Shown here: piece after piece, positions 12,531-22,745 of the stretch | Position numbering within the stretch: the stretch's first letter is position 1 | Layout of the letters: each line of letters opens with the position of its first letter | Origin: Eucommia ulmoides | Taxonomy: Eukaryota; Streptophyta; Magnoliopsida; Garryales; Eucommiaceae | Length of the DNA: 64,000 nt | Reading direction: 5' to 3' | NCBI GenBank assembly: GCA_016647705.1 | Contig: CM028333.1 | Coordinates: 27,440,743-27,504,742, forward strand | Notes under the pieces: generated by a model | The model's database searches: none | Seen by the model: the letters and a program-made list of their open reading frames with translations, nothing else | What the model was told of the DNA's origin: nothing | Program-made: the position numbers and the translations under genes

Positions 12531-15326
12531 ATTATAGACACTGCATTTTGTCCCATCTATTTAGTTTTTAAAAAAAATATCAAGTTTAAAGTGCAAATTT
12601 GGATAAATTTTAAACCGAGGTTTGGAGGGAAATAATTTCCACCTTAGATTATGTTTGACACTAGAAAAGATAAAAAAAAAAAAAAAAAAAACGTATAAAA
12701 AAAATCATAAAATCGTCAATTCAATAAAACTTCAGTATAAACAAAAAGTGTCGGGTCAATTTCAAAATTTCTAAAAATTAATGGGGACTAAAATGAAAAT
12801 ACTAAAAGAGGATTTTCTATGTATATCACTTTTAATATGTTTAATTCAGTTTCTACCTTTTAATTTAAGGAAATTTCACCAATTACAACTACTTCACGAT
12901 TGACCCCTAAAACTTTCGTTTTCACCAGTTTTGTCAAAATTGACAGCCAAAAATATATGTTTAATTTCTTGTTTGAAGTTTTAATTTTCTAAATCAAGAA
13001 ATTAATCCTTGATTAGGCAAATGGGTTCTTAAGAAACCAAATTTACTTAGAACACACCTTCCAAGCCTAGGAAGTATCATAGGATTCCTCTATAGGAGTG
13101 CCCTTAGCCAAATTGGGAGCTTCCCAAGAAAGATAGGTATTAATGTCAAGCGTTTAATGAGAATCTTATGGAATGATTTTATTCATAGAATGTCATCATT
13201 TGTTATGAAATGTCATGATGCCTAACTTAGTTTGATTTTCATGCTATCATTGAAGAACATTAATGACAATAAATGAAGTCATTAAATAAGCATTAATTAA
13301 GCAAATCTTGTGGAAAGATTTGGTTTTAAAAAATCTTATCATGTGATAATCTTATCGTTTCCCATAGGTTATTATTGCCTAAACTTAGCCTAAGTAGCCC
13401 TTCATCATTTAAAAACATTTAAGAGCATTTTGAAGGCATTAAATAAAGCATTAATGACATACATTAAATAGGAGATATTTTGGAAAGATTTTGTTAAAAA
13501 AAATCTTATAATTACCTAACAAATCCTAGAATATCTTCATCATGCCTAGCTCAAACTAGCAATAAATTGCATTGAATGATCATTAAATCATTATTTAATG
13601 TAGGATGGCAATGCCTACACATTGGGAAATGTGCAGGCATGACATAGCCTATAAAAAGCAGTATGTTTTGTTAAGGAACAATACATTGGTTAGACCTCTC
13701 TCTAAACTCGAAAATCTCTATCGGGTTTCTTGATTTCTTAAGCTTTCCACCTCTCAAACACAAAAAAATCTTCCAAAAATGTCTCAAACGGTGAGCTTGA
13801 TACTCTTCTATAAAGAGTTCAAAAAGTTTCTCTAGAACAACCAAGCAAAGAGGGAGAATAAGTTAAAGGAAAAGAAGAAAAACATTATCTAGGGAACGAC
13901 TCCCATAAGTTAGGTAAATTTTCTTAAACCTCTCTTTAGTTTGTTTGTTTATTATCTTTTGAGTGTTTGTACATATTGTTCTTTTAGTTGTCTTTATTGT
14001 TTTTGGTTTTGTATACAGTGTACATAGTTTTTTGTTTTTTGTCAAGAACAAGAATTTTTGGTATACATAGCATCTTTGGCTTTTGTCAAGAAACACATGA
14101 AACCAAACTCAATGAACTTAAAATAAACCGACTAACTATGGACTACTGACTACTAACTACTAACAACTAACTCTTTACTTTTTTGGCTTTGCGCCTCTCC
14201 ACGCTAACCTAGATCATGGTCTGGCCCTACCTCTCAGGTTGTGGACTAGCACCCCTACATGTATAAGCCTTGATTGTGGACTGGACCTAAACTATGTCTA
14301 AACGCTTGTGGCTAAAAGGCAGAATAAAGGGAGACTTTTTATTCCTTAGGGGATAAGTGTGTACCTTCTTCATAAACATTTTCTCCTTCTTAGTTATGAG
14401 TAGGACTGACACTTATATATATATATATATATTATCTTCTTTTTAAACTAATAAAAGTAAACAATAACATTAAACTTGCCTACGTAAGAAAGTTTGGGTG
14501 GAGTGTTCTTGACAAGAATCAAATGTGCATATCATTGCCATTAGTGTCATGTTGTATTCTTACTTTTATTAAACAAACAAAAGAACAAAAAAATATAAAA
14601 AGGAAAAAAGAGTTTTACATAGGAAACTTTCTACATGGAAAGGACTTTGTGTTTTACTCTAAAAAATAAACATACTATTTTTTTTGTCAAGACTAATTTT
14701 AGCTAAACAAATAAAATCCCCTCGGGCTAAATTTGTAGATTCTTCTATAATTGATAGGCGATCAAAAAGAGTGGCATTTGTTCTTTATTTTTATTTTATA
14801 TATTTGTTACTGCTTTTCTTAAATAATTTTTTTTTTCTTGCATAAAGTAAACATAAAAGATAAAAAAATATCAAAAAATGGGAATTAGTGTGTTAACCAA
14901 AACCGAAGAAACTTACTTGAACTAATTTGAACCTGAAGATTTATTTAAACTTAAGTGTTGTTTTTGGACGAATGTGTTGAGGGGCCTAACACCTTCCCCG
15001 AGTATAATCGACTCCTGAACTTTAAAGAAATCTCTTATAAAGACCAATTGTTTTTACGAGCCAAAACTTGGCCCATTTCTAAAATAAAAATGATTTTTTT
15101 AAAATCTCGGTGACCTAGCACACCATTTAACTCAATGCTAGATGACGACTCTATTTTTCAAACAAATCTTGGCCCAAAGAACGTTTTCAAAACCGGCTCC
15201 TAGAAAAGCCTCTCAAACTATTTTTTCGAAAATGAATTTTTTTTGGAGATTTTAAGAAGGAGGAAACTAAATCGTGTTTTCCTCTTCTCTCTTCTTTCTC
15301 TCTTTTCCAAAATCCGGGATGTGTCA
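12531..15326 (+). mobile_element. LTR-like arm, right half of a long inverted repeat
   Basis: Inverted partner of 8,830-11,440. It starts near TAGACACTGCATTTTG, preceded by a purine-rich AAAAGAGAGACAAAAAA that could be a polypurine tract, has a TATA-like CTATAAAAAGC at about 13,650 with leader-like sequence after it, and ends near CCGGGATGTGTCA. This suggests a plus-oriented gypsy LTR of about 2.8 kb. No target-site duplication is visible around the pair. An (AT)n run lies near 14,418-14,432. Confidence 0.5.
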
Positions 15327-15379
15327 AACATAATTGATAAAATTTTGAGAAAAAGTTTGGGGTGACTTACCTTGATACA

Positions 15380-15905
15380 AACAACTCTTATCCGTGGTCA
15401 GAAGAGAGATAAAAAAACATAAAATACCCCAAACCGTGGTTGGGTGCAGGATTAAGCAGTAAATTAGATGAAGAAAGATAAAATACCAGACCATGATTGG
15501 GAGCAAATGAGATAGAATTAATTGTGCACCAGCCCAAGGTTGGGGATAAGAAGGAATAGGTCTCGCGTAAGAAACAAATCCAAGAAATCAAGTGTCTCAG
15601 TCTATGGTTGGAGATGGTAAAATAAACTGAAATAACGCCTTGCCCAAGGCTGGGGACAACATATGATGAGCTTTACAAAGGAAGTCGAATATGATAAAAT
15701 ATGCCCCAGTCCATGATTGGGCATGATAAGAAATGGACTTTATAAGGGAAGTAAAAAGTACATGAAATATGTCCTATTCTGTGACTAGGGACGATGAAAG
15801 AACATAAAATGTGCCCCGGCTCAAGACTGGAGTTAATCAAGAAATTATTCTCAAGGAATAAATTAATTATAAATACATTGTGCCTTAGCCCAAGGCTGGG
15901 GGGGT
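15380..15905. repeat. Irregular minisatellite built on a CCCAAGGYTGGGGA-like core
   Basis: Nine diverged cores lie at about 15,426, 15,484, 15,527, 15,597, 15,639, 15,703, 15,769, 15,811 and 15,882. Spacings alternate between about 42 and 58-71 bases, so the unit may be a dimer. Each core is a small imperfect palindrome (for example GCCCAAGGCTGGGG). It lies just outside the right LTR-like arm and is probably part of the same retroelement remains. Confidence 0.75.
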
Positions 15906-17560
15906 ATGCATGTTTTAAAATTTATAAGGTGCAAATTCTACAATTGTAGCATCTATAGATTAGTACTTTAGGTTTGAGTTGTTCTTACTTGCCCCTATAA
16001 GAGAAGCCAGATGATGAAAATGCAGAAATGGAGCGTTTATGTCTACTGCTAGATTGAAGAATAATGGGGATAATATGTGTCAAGTAATACTACACTTAGA
16101 ATAAAGCCTTTTTGATAAATTCTAAATTATTGTTATTCAATTTAGAAAATCATGATCTCTTATAAGAAGTTGGTCTTCTTAATAATAGACTAGACTTATT
16201 TGATAGTCTAAATGGATTTATTGTCTCCCCATGGGGTGCTGTGACTAATCCATTCCGGTCCGACCAAGAGAGAAATAAGCAACCGTACAAACACTAGGGA
16301 AATGTTATGTTTCTAATCCAAAAAGCAACATAAGCAACAAGAATTTTGTTGATCCCAAGTATTTCATCTCCATCATTACATATGGGAGTACAAACAGTAA
16401 AAAGGAAAAGGCATGACCAGAAGAATTGTATGAAATGAGTTATATTTTATCTAGTTGAAACATTCTTGGTTGAGAAAAAAAGATTCACTCTTTAAAGAAA
16501 GAGATTTGAGTTCTGAAAAAATTGATACTAGGAATGAAAGTCTCACTTCAGGCTTCTAAGTACAGCAGGTCATAGAAACTAAATCCTTTTTGTTTAGCTT
16601 CTCACTTGTTTCTTCATTGTGGCTTTTATCCACAGAGAGGGGAGAAAGAAGAGCACGCGTTTTTCTTACAAACGATTTCACGCTTGGAACTTTGAAGAGT
16701 CACCCAAGTGCTTGAAAGAGACTAACAATAATATAACATGATTATCTTTCAAATGAAATAGTGCTGGCTAGGGTGGGCATGCACTGTCAAGTGTGGAGCC
16801 TTCTTGATGAGCATCTGTGGAGCAGAAATTACCATCTCGTAACACCAACAAAGCACTGATTCTAGTTGTTTTTATGCCTGTTGTGACTTTGACTTCTAAT
16901 ATGATGAATGGGTAGAATTTTTTTTGATAGAAATAAAATCTTTCTACCTTTCTTTTTTATCCTAGATTTCATATGTGTTCCCTCACTACTTGAGACACCA
17001 CTTATAATCCCATTTGGTAGTGGGGATGGTGCCATTTCACTCGGGCAGCCCAAGACCTTTTAGGGCCCAGATCCACTAAACCATGGGTTGCAAACTCAAA
17101 ATGCCCTCCTTTTCTGTATAGAAATAATATCGTACTAGGGATGAAATGTGGTTCTAGAAGATGAGTATTATACCAAAAAATAAACTATTGTATTGCAATT
17201 TGAAAAAAAAAAATAGTTGATAGGAAATCATTATATTGTATGACTTTTAGATGACCACATTCACGAAGAATCCAGAAAGGAAGATAAATTGGAAGGGTTA
17301 CTTTCAAGATAAGAAAATGTATATTTGATGTCATACTAATGACCTAGGAAACACAGTCACTTAACGAAAGATCACTATAATGCATATCGGACACGTATTG
17401 CAATGGACACAGCGAGATCCATATGAGAAACATTTTAGAGTGTTCTAGAAAATAAAATTTTAAATTTCATATGGGGCACGTATCGGACATGGTCAGGACA
17501 CTTAAGCGGACTTGTTAAGTGACACATCAGGTACTATTCACTATTTTAACAAAATATAGG
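15906..17560. other. Intergenic DNA upstream of the SR gene
   Basis: No convincing coding region. Near 17,380-17,480 an ATCGGACACGTAT-like phrase occurs twice. This is the likely distal promoter of the splicing-factor gene, but I cannot name binding sites in it. Confidence 0.5.
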
Positions 17561-17870
17561 ATAAAAAGTGTAAATAAATTAAAGGGTTAAAAAAGCAAAT
17601 ACATAATACATTCATATCCATCGTCTCCCTACCTAGGTTCCAATTGCCGAAACAAAGAAACCCTAACCTAGAGCTGGAAAGAATCGAAATCTGCCTCCGG
17701 CCCAGGCCCCCTGCTTCTCTGCGCCGTTAGATCTCCGATCAAGCCGCCAACGCGACTGTTTTCTCGGTTAGATCTCGTATCGCCAGCCCACCATCGCCAC
17801 TAGTCTTATCTGTTTGATCTCGCGCTCCGCCGGCGACCAGTTTTGTCGCGGACTCCGGTACAGCCTACAG
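17561..17870 (+). promoter_or_regulatory. RS2Z32: Core promoter and 5'-UTR exon of the RS2Z gene, with telo-box
   Basis: A telo-box AAACCCTAA lies at 17,658-17,666. This motif is common near transcription starts of plant genes for RNA handling and translation. The following sequence is rich in CT and CG, as expected for a 5' UTR. The exon ends at 17,870 before GTATGT; a 923-base 5'-UTR intron (17,871-18,793) follows and ends in CTGTAG seven bases before the start codon. The transcription start cannot be placed exactly. A 5'-UTR intron of this size may raise expression, but that is inference. Confidence 0.6.
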
Positions 17871-18800
17871 GTATGTCTCCAACTCGACGATATGTGATTC
17901 AGTGAATGTTTGTGCAAGTTTTTTGTTTTTTTTACGAATTTATTTAGTGAATTTAGAATTTGGGCTGTTTATTGCTTCAATTTTTTATTTTTTTTAATTA
18001 TTTGTTAGGAACCCCCGAATTTAAATTTGTTAAATTAATACTTAATTGTTCGTGTCGAAAATTATTCATATTTATTGTCTGCATTGTTTAGTAATTAGAA
18101 TGATTATAATGTCAATCAATATGATGATAATGCCCCTTTGTTTTGTATGAAACTTTATTGTTTACTTTTCTTATTTTGTTGCTAAACTTGATGGAATAAT
18201 GGATAATATTCTCAAGGTTTATTTGAGTGTGTTAATTTTTTAGGGCTCAGTTTGTCTTCTCCATCACGATGGGGTATATATTCACCTCACTTATGTGTTG
18301 TTTGATAGAATGAACTTGAATTTTAATTGCTAAAAAACAAAAACTCACTAAAGCAAAGAAATTGAAAACTGTTTGATTGTGCATTGAAATCTAATGACTG
18401 AATTTAATTCAGTTGTTTGATCAATACGAATGCTGAAGACCGAAAGTTTACATTTTTCAATTGTTCTATTGACTATATAAAGTTAAAAATATGACATTAT
18501 GTATTGACACAATATTTTAGTTTTAATTAAATTCTCTATGAATTTCAAAAGAAATACTTTTTATAGAACTTTTTTGTAATAAGCAATATGTTGGTCGGCT
18601 GATTGTCTTTTGCTGATGAATTAAAATGTGTGCTCCTATCCTGGTCAGCAGCTTTCACAAATAATGGCTGACAGATAATATTTTCCCTCTAAAACTACAC
18701 AAAGTTTATGTTACTTGATTGACCTTCTATGGTGTAATTATTATAGAATTATCAGCTTCATTGGAACGTTAACAAAATACTTCCATTCTGTAGTTTAAAA

Positions 18801-21800
18801 ATGCCTCGCTACGATGATCGCTATGGTAATACTCGCCTCTATGTTGGTCGATTGTCTTCATGTACGCGTTCCCGTGACTTGGAACGCCTCTTCAGCAGAT
18901 ATGGGAGGTAAGCAAGAATTCTTGCATTGTTTTTTACTTGGTAGTGCATGCCTTTAGGCAATTTTACTAACAAACTAGTACTGCAGTGGAGCTTCGGTCT
19001 GATTTTTTTTTTCTGTTAGTGTGTGCTTCATGTCATCCTACTTTTGGAGAGAGAGAGAGAGACCTATCTTTGTTTTAGTGTGAGAAAGAGATTCATCTTC
19101 AATTTTGTGGTTAAATCATGTTCATGGTGCTTCCAAATGGAACTTTTGGTGTATGAAGCTGTAGCAGTTCTATTCTAAATGTATTCTAGAGAATTAATTA
19201 ATTAATGATTTCCTGTCAACTTGTTCGTGTAAGAAAATAGATATTTTAGAATTGCTTGCATATGAACTACTTTAATTTCCTAGTTATTAATAGCACATAT
19301 ATGTTTTGTTGGCGACTTGGCGGGCAAAGCATTCTCCGTAGGTGCATGTTTACTTGGCCAATAATGTTAGAGCTTCTTGCTGTAATTTGATAAAGATTCT
19401 GCCTATGCAGTCTGTTCAATCCTTTGAATGAGGTTTACCTTTAGGTGCAAGTCAGTGGGCAGGCTGTGGGGTACATCTCCTGTTTACATATGGGAGACAT
19501 TTATTGGTTTGTCAGGCATTTTTATGTGGTTGGATCTGCGTTACACTTATTATCTGTGAAGGAACATTGTGTCGCTAGGTGTCTGTGTGTTTTAACTTGC
19601 ATGATCTTATTGAAGGTTTTCAGGCTTTTGCCTGACCCTGGAAGTTAAATGAGGGTGGCCTTGGTGGGATTGGTGGAAATTCTGGACGGGTGTTAGATGA
19701 CTTTGGCGATTCTTTCTGTTGTGTTATTGCGTGTTTTAATGGAATTCTCAACACTCAAAACTGCTGTTTAGTTCGTTTTGAGGGGCGATGTGTCATGATC
19801 TTCCAGTTCTTAAGTAATGATGGCCTTACTATTTCTGGCAACCGTTTCCGCAGAGTACGAGATGTGGATATGAAGTACGACTATGCCTTCGTTGTAAGTA
19901 TCATCTCTTCTCTTTGTGTTGCTTCCAATACTTCTTGTTTTTGAAAATACATGATAAAAAAGATAAAGACAAACAGATCACGAAGTCAGAAAAGGACTAA
20001 CCACATTATAGTCTCATAGATTTACAAGTATGGGTGTCCCTTTGTTTTTCTGTTAAATGCTGTTTTCAGGAATTTAGTGATCCTCGGGATGCTGATGATG
20101 CAAGATATGGCCTTAATGGACGAGATTTTGACGGAAGTCGTCTTATTGTGGAAATTGCTAAAGGAGTGAGTACTTTTAAGTTTTAACTTCATTCATTTTC
20201 TTTTTGATCTACAGACTACGGTGTGGAATTCTAGTACTGCTGATGCAGATGAAGAAATTTTTCTATGTATAAAGAACGAACTTCCTAATTCATTTCATGG
20301 TCATAGGGCATGCATTTTACTGCTGCACATTTAGCTGGATACTTGCATTTACATATCATGCTCGATGTCCATATTTTTTGGGGGCAGTGTTCTCAGCTTA
20401 GTGAAGCAGTCGCCGTGGTGTTTAGTTGTTTAAATGCAATAGTTGGGTAATGCTTTTTCAACTGGTAATATGATTATTGATTGTGATTTATTAGTTGGTA
20501 TATAACCATAGTTGTTAAGGGTGTGCTTAGGCGCGCGCGTAGGCGAGCGTCGCAACGCAGCGCAACCTCTGCGCTTCGCCTAGGGTTAGGCGACTGACTT
20601 CCAAAAGGCGATCGCCTTTCTTGCCTGGGTGTGAGTTGCGCCTCGCAACTATGGCACGCCTCATGTGAGCAGACGATTTCGAACCTTCGACTAACGATCT
20701 GGTTCTTTAGCAGACGATTTTGAACCTTCAATTTCTCCTTCGGATCTTTTCTTCCTCTTCGAATCTGGTTCTTGAGCAGCTGAATCTCCTTCGGACCTTC
20801 AAATTTCTTCTCCTTCGAATCTTTTCTTCCTCTTCTCAGTTCCCCTGTTCTCCTCGTTCGACTGTTCGCACTTCGCAGGTCTCTTCGCTTCATTTTTCTT
20901 TCTTTTTTTCTTTCCGTAATTATTTATTTATTAATTTATTTAACTGATTGTTTATTTAATTATTTGTTTAACTAATTGTTTATTTATTTGTTTGTTTAAA
21001 CTTCAACTAATTGTTTATTTATTTAACAAAAATTGGTTTTATTAGGGTTTTATTAACAAAATTTGATTTTATTTATTTAATTGTTTAACAAAACTTGTTT
21101 TGTTTATCTGTTTTTCCTTTTTCTGTTGTTTATTTAACAAAACTTAATTATATTAGGATTTTAGTTTGGATTTTGGAATGGTTAGTTTGGATTCTTAATT
21201 GATTGAATTTATTTGAAAATTTTATTTGTTAATTTTTCTTATTTAGTGTCTCACGTGCAACTTGAGTGTGTATTTTATTTTTTATATTTGAAATTTAGTT
21301 CATAGTTTTACTTCTTCATTCTAGATTTGTAATATATTAATGGTATAAATTATAATTATTATTATTTTAATATCATGCACCTGGCTTCACTCAGGCTAGT
21401 GCTCGCCTTGTGCCTAGGCTCCGAGGGACCTTGTGCGCCTCGGTGCGCCTAGAGCCTTTAACAACTATGTATATAACTATATATGTATTCATGTGATACA
21501 GTATGTTGGCCCTTTGGACCTTCTACCTCTTTTGCATGTTGAATGTTTATTTTTTGGGGGTTGAATTTTCTCTCCATAATCAGGATTGCGAATAATACTT
21601 ATGTCCTGCAGCCCATGGTCTATCATGTTGGTGCATTATTTTATTCTTTTGATAAATGTACTTAATAATTTGGTATAGACACCGCGAGGAGCTGGTGGTT
21701 CTAGAGAATACCTTGGTAGCAGCAGAGGAGGTCCTCCTCCTGGGTCTGGACGCTGCTTCAATTGTGGTCTTGATGGCCATTGGGCTCGTGATTGCAAAGC

Positions 21801-22607
21801 TGGGGATTGGAAGAACAAGTGCTACCGTTGTGGTGCAAGAGGTCACATCGAAAGAAACTGCCAGAACAGTCCCAAAAAACTCAGGTTCACTTCAAAACAT
21901 TTTATCCTTTGCCTGGCAATTTCATGAAGAATTAACTGTATAACTATTCCAGTTTTTCTCATCAACGGTCTGATTTTTCTCTATATCCATGTTGTTTTCA
22001 GACGAGGTCGGAGCTACTCAAGATCACCGGTGAGGTCACGATCTCCTCAACGTGGCCGGAGTTACAGCCGTAGCCGTAGCCGTAGCTACAGGTTTTAATA
22101 ACATATTTTTTTTTGTATGTATGATTATTGACAAAGTTGTGCCCTTTTTTTTTATGGAAACTTTTATAAGATTTTGATTGATTCTCAAGCCGGTCGAGGT
22201 CTCCTATCAAGAGAGAGAGGCATGTCGAGCGTGAAGAGAGGTCAAGGAGCCCTCTTGATGATAGAAGCCCTGAGCCAAGGGAGAGTTCATCTCCCTATGA
22301 GGATGCAAAGAAGTCTGGCAGCAGCCCAATGGCGGCAGATGGAGGAGGCAGTCCTTTGGAGAGAGAGAACGGCCCTAGAGAAAGAGAAGAAGACAGTCCA
22401 TCTCCAAAGAGAAGTACTAGAGTTGAAGAAGAAAAAGAAGAAGGAGATGGATCGGGTAGCCCTGACATGGAGGAGCGGAGGTATGAGAGTAGCCCTGATG
22501 CTGCTACTAATGGTCGTAGCCGCAGTGCCAGTCCTAGAGATGGCATTTATGATGATGATGATGGTGACAATAATGACCGCCGCGAATCTCCGATAGTTAG
22601 CGAATAA
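18801..22607 (+). CDS. RS2Z32: Serine/arginine-rich splicing factor, RS2Z subfamily (six coding exons, 318 aa)
   Basis: A nuclear pre-mRNA splicing factor of the plant-specific RS2Z class. Exons: 18,801-18,907, 19,854-19,893, 20,070-20,165, 21,679-21,884, 22,002-22,091 and 22,190-22,607; every intron is GT-AG and the phases join to one open frame of 957 bases including the stop. The start is the first ATG after the 5'-UTR intron, giving [10 protein letters not shown]. Domains: an RRM at about residues 11-81 with RNP2 LYVGRL (13-18) and RNP1 KYDYAFVEF (43-51, split by an intron); zinc knuckle 1 with C107, C110, H115, C120; knuckle 2 with C129, C132, H137, C142; then an RS and SP dipeptide-rich tail from about 150 and an acidic end. 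Two knuckles after one RRM define RS2Z and separate it from one-knuckle RSZ proteins. Arabidopsis RS2Z32/33 are slightly shorter. All key residues are present and the gene appears functional. Which of the two paralogues it matches cannot be decided here. Confidence 0.93.
18908..19853 (+). other. RS2Z32: Long intron inside the RRM, candidate alternative-splicing site
   Basis: This 946-base intron separates the FSRYGR helix end from RNP1. Plant RS and RS2Z genes carry a long intron at this point whose alternative splicing is conserved and yields transcripts with early stops, often under control of the protein itself. The intron has several acceptor-like CAG and TAG sites followed by less AT-rich sequence (about 19,400-19,850), where a cassette exon could lie. 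I cannot define exon ends without transcripts. The two short open frames at 19,445-19,648 and 19,690-19,944 are probably incidental. Confidence 0.5.
20507..21469. mobile_element. hAT-type non-autonomous transposon (MITE-like, 963 bp) in an RS2Z intron
   Basis: The ends are inverted repeats, CATAGTTGTTAAGGG on the left and CCTTTAACAACTATG on the right. Both sides carry the identical 8-base duplication TATATAAC (20,499-20,506 and 21,470-21,477). An 8-base duplication with terminal CA/TG is the hAT signature. Both subterminal regions are rich in GCGCCTAGGC-like motifs; the middle is AT-rich. There is no transposase, so it must have been moved in trans. It lies within the 1,513-base intron 20,166-21,678 and leaves the splice sites untouched. 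The Arg-rich open frame on the minus strand (20,474-20,893) arises from the repeat and is not called as a gene. Confidence 0.88.
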
Positions 22608-22745
22608 TTGGCTTGTATGCTGCCATCAGATATTGAACTTTCTCTATTTGTTTTAGTTTGTTTGCAGTATTTGTAAGAGTTTATATTCGAACAGTGGATA
22701 TTACTTGAAGCCTATTATACTGTTTACTACTTTTCAATATCTGGG
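22608..22745 (+). other. RS2Z32: Probable 3' UTR of the RS2Z gene
   Basis: AT-rich sequence after the TAA stop with several T-rich and TTGTAA-like elements. No canonical AATAAA is seen and the cleavage site cannot be fixed. Confidence 0.45.

Noticed and set aside
15380-15905. CRISPR-like array
   Set aside because: Cores are diverged, spacing is irregular, spacers are related to one another and the context is plant retroelement DNA.
20474-20893. Arg/Lys-rich 139-codon minus-strand frame
   Set aside because: Lies in the hAT-type element and its flank; composition comes from repeats.
22174-22596. 140-codon frame overlapping the last RS2Z exon
   Set aside because: Different frame from the spliced protein; shadow of the RS-rich exon.
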